Source of the DNA: Pseudactinotalea suaedae
GTDB lineage: Bacteria > Actinomycetota > Actinomycetes > Actinomycetales > Beutenbergiaceae
NCBI RefSeq assembly: GCF_009733815.1
Contig: NZ_WNXY01000007.1
Location: forward strand, 1-64,000
Direction: 5' to 3'
Length of the DNA stretch: 64,000 bases
Every line of letters begins with the position of its first letter. The first letter of the stretch is position 1. The notes below the pieces were generated by a model. That model did no database searches. It saw only the letters and a list, made by a program, of their open reading frames with translations, and had not been told where the DNA came from. Positions 44,379 to 51,291 of this stretch are shown here, piece after piece. A program made the translations under genes and the position numbers.

Positions 44379-44596
44379 CAGAACACCCCCGGTCCACCGC
44401 GCCACACGCGGCGCTCGGTCTCGTCGCGGAGCCTGTTCTCGACGATCCTGATGACGCGGTCGTCCAGCTCGGCGGAGAACCACTCGTCCACGCGGTCGAG
44501 GATGCGCCGCTCGACCTCCCCAGCCCAGGCGGGCTCGGACGGCGATGCACCGGGCGCTCCTGTCCGGTCGGCGTCGGGCAGGAACGTGTAGCTCAT
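44378..44596 (-). other. Possible internal start: 72-residue C-terminal domain
   Basis: An in-frame ATG at 44596 (MSYTFLPDADRTG) is preceded by GAGAGGG about seven bases upstream, a better ribosome-binding site than most in this operon. It marks exactly the border between disordered and ordered sequence. A separate short product containing only the helical domain could therefore be made. Alternatively, the small gene is the ancestral unit and the long frame an extension. Confidence 0.35.
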
Positions 44597-47500
44597 GGTG
44601 GTGCCCTCTCGTGAAGGGGATCCAGGGTGGCTCGCGGGGGCTGCGGCGGCTGCTGGGGGTGCGGCTGACGCGGGTACCGGCGGGGCGACGACGCTCCCGG
44701 TGGTGCTCCGGGAGGATCTCGGGGCGAAGGGTGCAGCTGATCCGGCGGACCTCCTGGGCCCGCCGAGCGTGCGTGGTGGGAGCACCGCCAGCCCGGCGGC
44801 GGCTCCCGCGACCGCGCCAGGAAGGCCTGCCGCGGCAGCGCCCCCGCGGGTCCCGCGCGAGCCGGCCGTCCCGGTCGCACCGGCCTCACCGGTGCGGCTG
44901 CTGCCGCTCCGACGCTCGCCCAGCAGCGGCCCCTGCACGTCCGCCACGGCCGGCGCGCTCGCGGTGGCGGCGGGGACGCCACGATGTCCGCCGAGGCGAC
45001 CTGCGGGGCGGGGTGTGCCGGGCGCTCGGTCCGGACCGTGGGTCGTCGGGACGCCGTGGCGTTGTTGCGGTCCCTGCTGCCGGGGGGAGGCCGGGACGGC
45101 GGGCCAGGCCGCTGCCGGCCGGGGCTCGCGATGGTGACCGAGGCGGGGCGTGTCCACACCGAGACCGGTCGCGACCCGACGTCGGACCACGGTCGCCGCT
45201 CGCCGGTGCCCGACACCCGGGAAGGAGGGCGCATGACCGGGCTGCGTCGCCGCCGCCGCTGCCGCGTCGCGGACCGCGGGTGGACCGTCGGGCGTCGTGC
45301 GCGACATCGCCGTGCTCGAGGGTGTCGGGAGAGACCGGGTCATCGCCGGGGGCGCGGCCCAGGACCGAGCACCCGCCGACCGGACGGGGCCGGGTGCGCC
45401 GCCAGCCCCCGCCGTTCGGACGTGCACAGCGAGCTCGCCGGCGGGACCCACCGTCGCGCTGCTCGTGCTGAGGCGTCGCACGATCGACCGGGCGAACCCA
45501 CCGGTGCGGGGACCGCTCTGCGGCTGCCGCCCCGTCATCGCGGCGGCCATGCCGGGCAGGTCGCCGGGCACCCGCGGTGACGTGGCAGCCGGTCGCGCTC
45601 CGACATCACCCTCGGCCCCACCGATGGCGCCGGCGCGGCGCACGGCACCAGGCAGACCCGCCAGGGCCGACGACGCCGACCACGCACCGGCAGCGGTCGC
45701 GACGCCCGGCAGGTGCGAGCGCGCCGAGGAGGAGTCACCCATCGAGTCGGCGACCGAGCCGCTCGACGGCGTGCCCGGCGTCGGCGTACCGGGCACGGAC
45801 GCTGTCGACCCCGCCGTGGTCGACCGGACCGGTGCCCCTGTCGCCGCCTTCGGTGCTGGAGTGGACGAGGACGCCACCGGTCCGGCCGGTGACGACACCG
45901 AACCCGCCGAACCCGCGGGCGCCGATCCCGTCCCCACCGGCTGGGCTGAGGCCGACACGGCGCCCGCCGGAGCCGCCGGCGACGACGACGGGCTCGCGGT
46001 CCCCGCGGGACCCGGTGCGGGTGCCGGCGGCGACAGTGGCGCTGCGGAGGACGCCGACGACGGCGTCGACGTCGGTGACGAGGTCGACGCCGACCGCGCG
46101 GACGAGGCCGGCTGTGCCGCCGCCGGGGTCGGCGCCGTCTGTGCCGCTGACGTGAGCGGAGCCGATGTCGCCGTCGATGACGGGCTCGAGGTGGAGCTGG
46201 ACGGCGGGTGGGAGCTCGAGGTCGAGCTCGACGAGGTGGTCGCGCTGGACGGCGCGTCGGCGCGGCCGGTGCGCGCCAGCCCGGGCGGCCTGGCTGTCGG
46301 CAGCGCGGAGCGTGTCGTCGCGGAGCCGCTCGCCGACCTCGCGGCGCTCCCCGCGCGTGCACCCGCGTTCGCGCCGGGGCGGACGGCGAGCGCGGCGGAG
46401 CTGCCGCCGATCGACCCGGCGCGCGCCGTGGACCGCCGCACGATCGCACCTGCGGCTGCCGGCTGAGCCGTGGGGTGCAGGGCACGTGCGACACGGGTGA
46501 TCGGGCCGACCCGCAGCGGCGACCGCGCGAAGGAACCTGGCGCTGGGAATCCGGCTGCCGCGGCAACCGAGTCCTCGGCGAGGACGGACGACGTCGTGGT
46601 GGCAGAGGCCACGGTCCCGGTGCGAGCCGCGGTGCCGGTGGCGGTTGGCGCGGTGCCGGTGGGAGCCACGGTGCCGGCCGTAGCCACGGTGCCGGCCGTA
46701 GCCACGGTGGCCGTTGGCGCGGCGGTGCCGGTGAGAGCGGTGCCGGCAGGTGAGGCGCCGCCGACCGGAGCCCCAGCCGCGCCGCGAGCAGCCGCGGTCG
46801 TGGTGGTTGCCGTGGTGGCTGACGCGGCCGTGCCCCCGGAACCGGCGTTCGCGGCGGGGGCCGCGGCAACGGCGGCGGTCGCGCCGGTGCTGCCCGTGTT
46901 CCGGTTCAGATCGGCCGACCCGGCACGCGGCGCGGCTGGGGCCGCTGCTGCGGGGTTCGCGCTCCGGCTCGGCGCGCGGCGAGGCGTGCTGGTGCGCGAG
47001 GTCGGCGCGTTCCCGGCCGGGTGCGCCGATGCCGGCCGTGGCGCCAGCGCGTCGAGGCTCTCGCGCACGCGTGCCCGGCGCCGCACGAGCTGGGAGGCGA
47101 GCGCCGGTCGAGGTGCGTGCGAGGTGCCGGCGGCAGTCGTGGCTCGAGCAGGCTCCGCAGGGGCGTCGGGATCGGCGGCCGACCCCGCACGGTTCGCTGC
47201 GGCGCCGCGCTCCCCCGGTCCTGCTGCCGGCCGCGGCGCTCGCGAGGAGACACGGCGAGTACGGGCGTCAGCGGGCGTGGTCATGCGGCCGACCGCCGCG
47301 ACCTCGTCCGGGAGCGCCATCGGGACCACGCGGGCCGCCAGGCCCGCGGGCACGGTGCCCGGGCGTCGCGAGCCCTCGGCCGGGACCGGTCCGACGGCGC
47401 GTCGCAGCCCACGCGGGGGCAACGGGTCCTCGGTGGTGCCGTCACCGGACCACCACCGCGGCGGCCGCACACCGGCGTCACCGATCTCGACCTCGGGTCG

Positions 47501-47707
47501 GACCGTGCCCTCCGGCTGAGCCAGGAGCCGTCGCACCATGCCGGTGCGCCCCCAGCTGCGGGCGAACCGCACCGACGACGACGCCACGTCACCGATCCTC
47601 GTCAGCCGCCTGCCACCGGCAGGACCCGGTCGGCGGAACCTCCGCGCGACCTCCACGCCGAGACGAGGCGTGGGCTCGGATGCGCCCTCGGCAGGCTCGG
47701 TGCTCAC
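44378..47707 (-). CDS. 1109-residue low-complexity CIS protein (possible tape measure)
   Basis: A single open frame that begins with GTG at 47707, overlapping the tube-2 stop as GTGA, and ends in a one-base overlap with the adaptor gene. This makes it a genuine operon member. The first ~130 residues are basic (VARRFRRPG; VRFARSWGRTGMVRRLL). The long middle is almost only Ala/Ser/Thr/Pro/Gly and predicted disordered. The last ~70 residues are an ordered helical domain (EVERRILDRVDEWFSAELDDRV ... GGPGVF). Short motifs of the form hydrophobic-V-R-R recur four times. It occupies the place where a length-determining protein is expected, but does not look like a classic helical tape measure. Function unknown. 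Confidence 0.7.
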   Translation of the reverse strand: MSTEPAEGASEPTPRLGVEVARRFRRPGPAGGRRLTRIGDVASSSVRFARSWGRTGMVRRLLAQPEGTVRPEVEIGDAGVRPPRWWSGDGTTEDPLPPRGLRRAVGPVPAEGSRRPGTVPAGLAARVVPMALPDEVAAVGRMTTPADARTRRVSSRAPRPAAGPGERGAAANRAGSAADPDAPAEPARATTAAGTSHAPRPALASQLVRRRARVRESLDALAPRPASAHPAGNAPTSRTSTPRRAPSRSANPAAAAPAAPRAGSADLNRNTGSTGATAAVAAAPAANAGSGGTAASATTATTTTAAARGAAGAPVGGASPAGTALTGTAAPTATVATAGTVATAGTVAPTGTAPTATGTAARTGTVASATTTSSVLAEDSVAAAAGFPAPGSFARSPLRVGPITRVARALHPTAQPAAAGAIVRRSTARAGSIGGSSAALAVRPGANAGARAGSAARSASGSATTRSALPTARPPGLARTGRADAPSSATTSSSSTSSSHPPSSSTSSPSSTATSAPLTSAAQTAPTPAAAQPASSARSASTSSPTSTPSSASSAAPLSPPAPAPGPAGTASPSSSPAAPAGAVSASAQPVGTGSAPAGSAGSVSSPAGPVASSSTPAPKAATGAPVRSTTAGSTASVPGTPTPGTPSSGSVADSMGDSSSARSHLPGVATAAGAWSASSALAGLPGAVRRAGAIGGAEGDVGARPAATSPRVPGDLPGMAAAMTGRQPQSGPRTGGFARSIVRRLSTSSATVGPAGELAVHVRTAGAGGAPGPVRSAGARSWAAPPAMTRSLPTPSSTAMSRTTPDGPPAVRDAAAAAATQPGHAPSFPGVGHRRAATVVRRRVATGLGVDTPRLGHHREPRPAAAWPAVPASPRQQGPQQRHGVPTTHGPDRAPGTPRPAGRLGGHRGVPAATASAPAVADVQGPLLGERRSGSSRTGEAGATGTAGSRGTRGGAAAAGLPGAVAGAAAGLAVLPPRTLGGPRRSAGSAAPFAPRSSRSTTGSVVAPPVPASAAPPAAAAAPASHPGSPSREGTTMSYTFLPDADRTGAPGASPSEPAWAGEVERRILDRVDEWFSAELDDRVIRIVENRLRDETERRVWRGGPGVF

Positions 47708-48177
47708 TTCGTCACCGACCGGAAGCCGTTGTGGGCGACCTCGAGGGTCTCGTTGAGAGCCTCGTCGGAGTCCGCGAGCAGCTGGGGTCCGCTCCAGCTG
47801 ACGGCGAAGACGCCGTCGAGCTCCCACGAGCGCAGCCGCACTCCGGTGTGGTTGATGACCGTGACCGCGCCCGTGGAGCGGGTCAGCTTGTTGTCGTTGC
47901 CGGAGAACCCCTCGCCCGAGGACCTGCCCACCCAGGCGAACAGCGCGTCGGACTGCACCAGGCCACGCGTGAACATCAGGTGAGGCCACCGCATCACGCC
48001 CGGGAGCTGGTGCACGTAGCCGTTCTGACCCCCCTCGACGTACTCCTCGACCGTGACGTCGAGACGCAGCCCGGAGACCTCCCGGAACATGCCGATCTCC
48101 ACGCCGTCGACCTCGAAGAGGAATCGACCGGCGGTGGAGGGCTCGCCACCGAGAGGTGACGAATCAGACGTGCTCAC
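47704..48177 (-). CDS. Second tail-tube protein (gp19 family, Afp5-like)
   Basis: A 157-residue tube paralogue: RFLFEVDGVEIGMFREVSGLRLDVTVEEYVEGGQNGYVHQLPG is the standard T4 gp19-like opening, and the end FAVSWSGPQLLADSDEALNETLEVAHNGF resembles Afp5 rather than the main tube protein. In Afp/PVC particles such paralogues form the first tube ring above the spike. The start is GTG at 48177, overlapping the DUF6760 gene by 14 bases. Confidence 0.9.
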   Translation of the reverse strand: MSTSDSSPLGGEPSTAGRFLFEVDGVEIGMFREVSGLRLDVTVEEYVEGGQNGYVHQLPGVMRWPHLMFTRGLVQSDALFAWVGRSSGEGFSGNDNKLTRSTGAVTVINHTGVRLRSWELDGVFAVSWSGPQLLADSDEALNETLEVAHNGFRSVTK

Positions 48178-48337
48178 GGACCATCTCCCAGGCGTGCTCG
48201 TTCATCGTGGAGACCGCGCGGACCATGCGCACCCGGTCGAGGTGCTCCAGATCGAGCAGGTCAGCGAGAGGCCAGTGCAAGTGGTAGGCGAGGTAGGCGA
48301 TCTCCTGCCAGAGCGCTTCCGGCGGGTAGTGCAGCAT
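48164..48337 (-). CDS. DUF6760-family small protein
   Basis: A 57-residue protein: MLHYPPEALWQEIAYLAYHL, then HWPLADLLDLEHLDRVRMVR and a helical end. It matches the small DUF6760 proteins always found beside eCIS tube genes; they resemble the second product of phage tail-assembly frameshift pairs in position. It lies six bases after the tail-assembly stop and overlaps the second tube gene by 14 bases. Its role is probably chaperoning tube or tape-measure assembly (inference). Confidence 0.8.
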   Translation of the reverse strand: MLHYPPEALWQEIAYLAYHLHWPLADLLDLEHLDRVRMVRAVSTMNEHAWEMVREHV

Positions 48338-48343
48338 CCCCGA

Positions 48344-48838
48344 TCACCTGATCTCGGCCGGGATCTCCTCGATCGCCGACCGTCGGGCCCGACTGAACGA
48401 GCCCTGCTCGGGAACGGGGTCGAGCCGAGGAGTGCTCTCGAACCCGTCGCTCTCCTCGGCCGCCGGCGCAGGCTGCGCCGGGACCGCCGCGGGAGCGGGC
48501 GTCTCGACCTGCTGGGCCGCGACGAACTCCTGGAACTCCGCCTCGGTGCCGAAGTTGATGACACCGTAGAAGTCCTGCAGGTACGCCAGGTCCGCCGCGA
48601 ACAGCCCCTCGATCTCGTGCGGTGTCACCAGGGTCAACGACCCCAGCGACGTGACCACCCGCGCCAGCACCACGATCGTCAGCCGCGGGTCGTCCGGGCC
48701 GGAGATCGTGGGGTCGCGCAGCGGCTCCAGCTCGTCGCGTGCCGTCGCGAGTCGCATGATGCCGGTGCGGTGGACCGCCCCGTGGTCGTCGACGTAGCCG
48801 CGCGGGAGCGTGAAGTCGTAGGTGGTCCGGAGACTCAC
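48344..48838 (-). CDS. Phage tail assembly-like protein of eCIS
   Basis: A 164-residue protein with FTLPRGYVDDHGAVHRTGIMRLATARDELEPLRDP and TLVTPHEIEGLFAADLAYLQDFYGVIN, the pattern of the small assembly protein encoded between tube and DUF6760 genes in actinobacterial injection systems. An Ala/Pro-rich tail of about 45 residues follows. GTG at 48838 overlaps the tube stop as GTGA. With the DUF6760 protein it takes the place of the gpG/gpGT assembly chaperones of phage tails (inference). Confidence 0.8.
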   Translation of the reverse strand: MSLRTTYDFTLPRGYVDDHGAVHRTGIMRLATARDELEPLRDPTISGPDDPRLTIVVLARVVTSLGSLTLVTPHEIEGLFAADLAYLQDFYGVINFGTEAEFQEFVAAQQVETPAPAAVPAQPAPAAEESDGFESTPRLDPVPEQGSFSRARRSAIEEIPAEIR

Positions 48839-49308
48839 TTGATCCGCTCGAGCCGCTCGATGACGATGGTGATCGTCTCCTTCAACGCGTCGGCGCCGTC
48901 GACCGAGAGCTGGTCGGTGGAGATCTTGCTCGGCCAGCCGTTGAAGAAGTTGAAGCGAGCGACCTCCTTCTGAGCGGCGTCGTACAGCACGACCGAACCG
49001 TTCTTGCGGTTCTTGGCGCGGTCGCCCGCGAGCCCGCCCTCACGGACGGCCTTGAACCACTTCCAGAGCTCGTCCGCGGTGATGTCGGCGGGTGCCACGC
49101 GGGTGAGCGACAGGTCGGGGACCTCGACGGTCTGGCCGAGGAACTTGACCTGCTGCTTCTGGCCGTTGGCACCGAGCTGGGTGGACTTGCTGACACCCAC
49201 CTCGACGTCGAGGCCGGAGACGGTCATGAGGGCGGAGACGACCTTGCCGTCGATCTCCAGGAAGAAGTTCTGCGTGATGATCGGGTCGGCGGTGAACAGG
49301 CCAGCCAT
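48835..49308 (-). CDS. Main tail-tube protein (gp19 family, Afp1-like)
   Basis: A 157-residue inner-tube protein: FTADPIITQNFFLEIDGKVVSALMTVSGLDVEVGVS at the start and KEVARFNFFNGWPSKISTDQLSVDGADALKETITIVIERLERI at the end, both typical of T4 gp19-like tube subunits that stack as hexamers. The ATG has an AAGGAG site six bases upstream, the best in the operon, as expected for an abundant subunit. It lies 67 bases after the sheath gene. Confidence 0.93.
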   Translation of the reverse strand: MAGLFTADPIITQNFFLEIDGKVVSALMTVSGLDVEVGVSKSTQLGANGQKQQVKFLGQTVEVPDLSLTRVAPADITADELWKWFKAVREGGLAGDRAKNRKNGSVVLYDAAQKEVARFNFFNGWPSKISTDQLSVDGADALKETITIVIERLERIK

Positions 49309-49375
49309 GGGGTGCTCCTTGTGTGGTTCGAGACGTGGGGTTTGTCGCTGGTGCGGCTGATCGGCGGCAGCGTGA

Positions 49376-50941
49376 TCAGGCGGCGCTCAGCTTGTTCTGG
49401 CTGACACGGAAGATGACGAACTCAGCAGGCTTGACCGGCGCGAGACCGACCTCGACGACGAGCTTGCCCGCGTCGATCGACTCCGGCGGGTTGGTGCTCT
49501 CGTCGCACCGCACGAAGTACGCCTGGTCGGGGGTCGAGCCGAACAGCGCGCCCTCCTGCCAGAGCCCGTGAAGGAACCCGGTCAGCGTGCGCTTGACGCC
49601 CTCCCACAGCGTGACGTCGTTCGGCTCGAACACCGCCCACTGGGTGCCCTCGAGGATGGTCGCCTCGACCATGTTGAACAGGCGACGCACGTTGAGGTAG
49701 CGCCAGTCGGTGTCGGAGGCGAGCGTGCGTGCGCCCCAGATCCGGATGCCGCGGGTGCCGAACGGACGGATCGCGTTGATGCCGATCGGGTTGAGGACCG
49801 ACTGCTCGTTCTGGGTGATCGAGCGCTCGACGTCGAGGACGCCACGGATGGTGTCGTTGGCCGGCGCCTTCCAGACCCCGCGGGAGTCGTCGGTGCGGGC
49901 CCACACGCCGGCGACGTGGCCGGACGGCGGGATCAGCAGCTCGGCGGTGCCGTTGGTCCCGGTCGGGTTCTCGACCTTGATCCACGGGTAGTACAGCGCG
50001 GCGAAGGCGGAGTCGTACTGGGCCACCTCGGCGCGCCAGTCCCGCATCTCCTGCGGCGAGAGCCCGGGGGGCGAGTCGAGCAGCGCCATGCGGTTGGAGT
50101 GCTGCTCGCAGTGCGCGATCAGCGCCGTCTGCACGGCCTTCCACATGCCGAGGTCGAGCGAGCCGTCAGCCTTGGTGGCTGCGGTGACGAGGTCGGGCAC
50201 GGCCACGATCGTGACGTCCTCGGCCAGCGCGAGGCCGTTGATGCCGCTCCGTGCGGCCTCGGAGCCGGCGAACTTGCGCCCGGTCACGGGCACCGGGACC
50301 GGTGCCGCCTTCTCCAGCGGGTACAGGCCCGGCTTCAACAGCTCGAGCTGCTCCTCGATCGAGACGGCGTCGTCGATCTCGACGGCCACCTTCACCTTGG
50401 TGGAGCCGTCGTTGACGATCGTCGCCGCGTCGCGCTTGCCGCCGAAGCCGAGGTTGGTGAAGGTCTCGACGACCTCGCCGTTCTCCAGCACCGTGAGGTT
50501 GAAGGGGGTCGGACCCTCGAGGTCGTCGGGAGCGTCCGTGCTCTCGATGGCGATGGTGATGTCGGCGTCGGGCTCCGTGGACTCGACCAGCAGCGGCATG
50601 CCGAGCGCACGGTCGGCGGCCGGCAGCGCCAGCTTCGCCGGCTCCCCTGAGGGCTCCGCGTTCGGCACCCGCACGATGTAGGCGAGCGAGCCCCCGTTGA
50701 GGAAGTACCCGTAGACCGAGAGGGGCAGCATCGCGCCCTCGACGAAGCCGCCGTAGAGGCTCTCGAACTGGGACCAGCTGGTGACGAGCCGAGGAGCGAG
50801 GCCCTGCGGGTCGTTCTCGTCGGTCGGCGCCGTCGCGGTGAATCCGACGAACGCGGTCACCGCCGTCGGTGCAGCGGTCAGGACCTTCTGTGACGACGGG
50901 ATCTCTTCGACGTAGACGCCGGGCGCGGTGTAGGTGGGCAC
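49376..50941 (-). CDS. Contractile tail sheath protein
   Basis: A 521-residue sheath protein: YTAPGVYVEEIPSSQKVLTAAPTAVTAFVGFTATAP at the N-terminus; the C-terminal conserved half includes HSNRMALLDSPPGLSPQEMRDWR, YYPWIKVENP, PPSGHVAGVWARTDDSRGVWKAPAND, GIRIWGARTLASDTDWRYLNVRRLFN and the donor-strand end VVEVGLAPVKPAEFVIFRVSQ. It contracts to drive the tube. Only one sheath gene is present, whereas Afp/PVC have three. The GTG at 50941 has an AAGGA site. It is the first gene of the twelve-gene structural operon, with dyad site d upstream. Confidence 0.95.
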   Translation of the reverse strand: MPTYTAPGVYVEEIPSSQKVLTAAPTAVTAFVGFTATAPTDENDPQGLAPRLVTSWSQFESLYGGFVEGAMLPLSVYGYFLNGGSLAYIVRVPNAEPSGEPAKLALPAADRALGMPLLVESTEPDADITIAIESTDAPDDLEGPTPFNLTVLENGEVVETFTNLGFGGKRDAATIVNDGSTKVKVAVEIDDAVSIEEQLELLKPGLYPLEKAAPVPVPVTGRKFAGSEAARSGINGLALAEDVTIVAVPDLVTAATKADGSLDLGMWKAVQTALIAHCEQHSNRMALLDSPPGLSPQEMRDWRAEVAQYDSAFAALYYPWIKVENPTGTNGTAELLIPPSGHVAGVWARTDDSRGVWKAPANDTIRGVLDVERSITQNEQSVLNPIGINAIRPFGTRGIRIWGARTLASDTDWRYLNVRRLFNMVEATILEGTQWAVFEPNDVTLWEGVKRTLTGFLHGLWQEGALFGSTPDQAYFVRCDESTNPPESIDAGKLVVEVGLAPVKPAEFVIFRVSQNKLSAA

Positions 50942-51035
50942 TGGTCATCCTTCTCTGGGGCGAACCGGCTTGCGAACGGCCCCGGTTCTCGACTGCGGCC
51001 GGAGCTGGCGGATCCTGCAGGACCCGCTCCGGGTC

Positions 51036-51041
51036 AGCGTA
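51036..51041 (-). promoter_or_regulatory. -10 element of the sheath operon
   Basis: TACGCT on the minus strand, beginning 24 bases after dyad site d. Transcription would start near 51029, giving a leader of roughly 90 bases before the sheath GTG. Confidence 0.5.
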
Positions 51042-51065
51042 GGAACGGCGCCATGAACACCTCAT

Positions 51066-51080
51066 CGGTAATCGGTACCG
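51066..51080 (-). promoter_or_regulatory. CIS-locus dyad site d (CGGTA-CCGAT-TACCG)
   Basis: Perfect 5-bp arms on the minus strand in the context AATCTCGGTA...TTACCGATGAG. It sits at the standard distance from a -10 hexamer for the sheath operon. The flanks match site b (DUF4157) on both sides. Confidence 0.72.
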
Positions 51081-51166
51081 AGATTTCTCGCAGGCCCTCG
51101 GCGTGCTCCTGAAGGCATTCCAGGACGGCCGTCAGGACCGCTCGCGCGGGTGTGGACGACCTGTCT

Positions 51167-51181
51167 AGGTAATTACTACGG
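51167..51181 (-). promoter_or_regulatory. CIS-locus dyad site e (CCGTA-GTAAT-TACCT), weaker
   Basis: On the minus strand the flank GGAACCTCCGTAG...ATTACC closely follows site c (GGAACTTCCGTAG...ATTACC), but the right arm has one mismatch and no good -10 lies at 24 bases. It lies about 111 bases upstream of the LuxR1 start, so it could be an autoregulatory site for the regulators or an auxiliary site for the sheath promoter. Confidence 0.45.
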
Positions 51182-51233
51182 AGGTTCCGCTGCCAGCGCT
51201 GGAACGTGGATGCGTGATGCTTCAACTCTGCCC

Positions 51234-51239
51234 TAGGAT
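51234..51239 (+). promoter_or_regulatory. Candidate -10 of the LuxR gene pair
   Basis: TAGGAT, about 52 bases before the ATG at 51292, which has its own ribosome-binding site. No clear -35 hexamer; dyad site e lies 53 bases further upstream. Confidence 0.4.
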
Positions 51240-51291
51240 GCGGGCTTGAGGACGCCGGATGTCGTCCAGACACCACCTCCGGGGGAGGATC

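Larger units (their letters stand above)
50942..51291. other. Control region between the sheath operon and the LuxR genes
   Basis: A 350-base divergent intergenic region. It holds dyad sites d and e and candidate -10 elements for both directions, and it is noticeably richer in A/T than its neighbours around 51060-51080 and 51165-51180. A 63-codon minus-strand frame (TTG 51225 to stop 51034) runs through both dyads; I regard it as doubtful. Confidence 0.7.

Noticed and set aside
45297-46466. 389-codon plus-strand frame rich in Asp, Gly and Ala opposite the low-complexity protein
   Set aside because: It is the antisense reading of an Ala/Ser/Thr/Pro-rich sequence. The minus-strand frame is fixed by stop-start overlaps at both ends, and the plus frame has no ribosome-binding site or operon context.
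38471-50941. A prophage or prophage remnant
   Set aside because: No capsid, terminase, portal, integrase or lysis gene is present. The DUF4255, DUF6760, DUF4157, AAA+ and PAAR-like genes are the set found with contractile injection systems.
38471-50941. A type VI secretion system
   Set aside because: No TssJLM membrane complex, TssK, ClpV or Hcp-type genes are present. One undivided sheath gene and a gpD/LysM adaptor fit the eCIS class, and T6SS is not expected in a Gram-positive organism.
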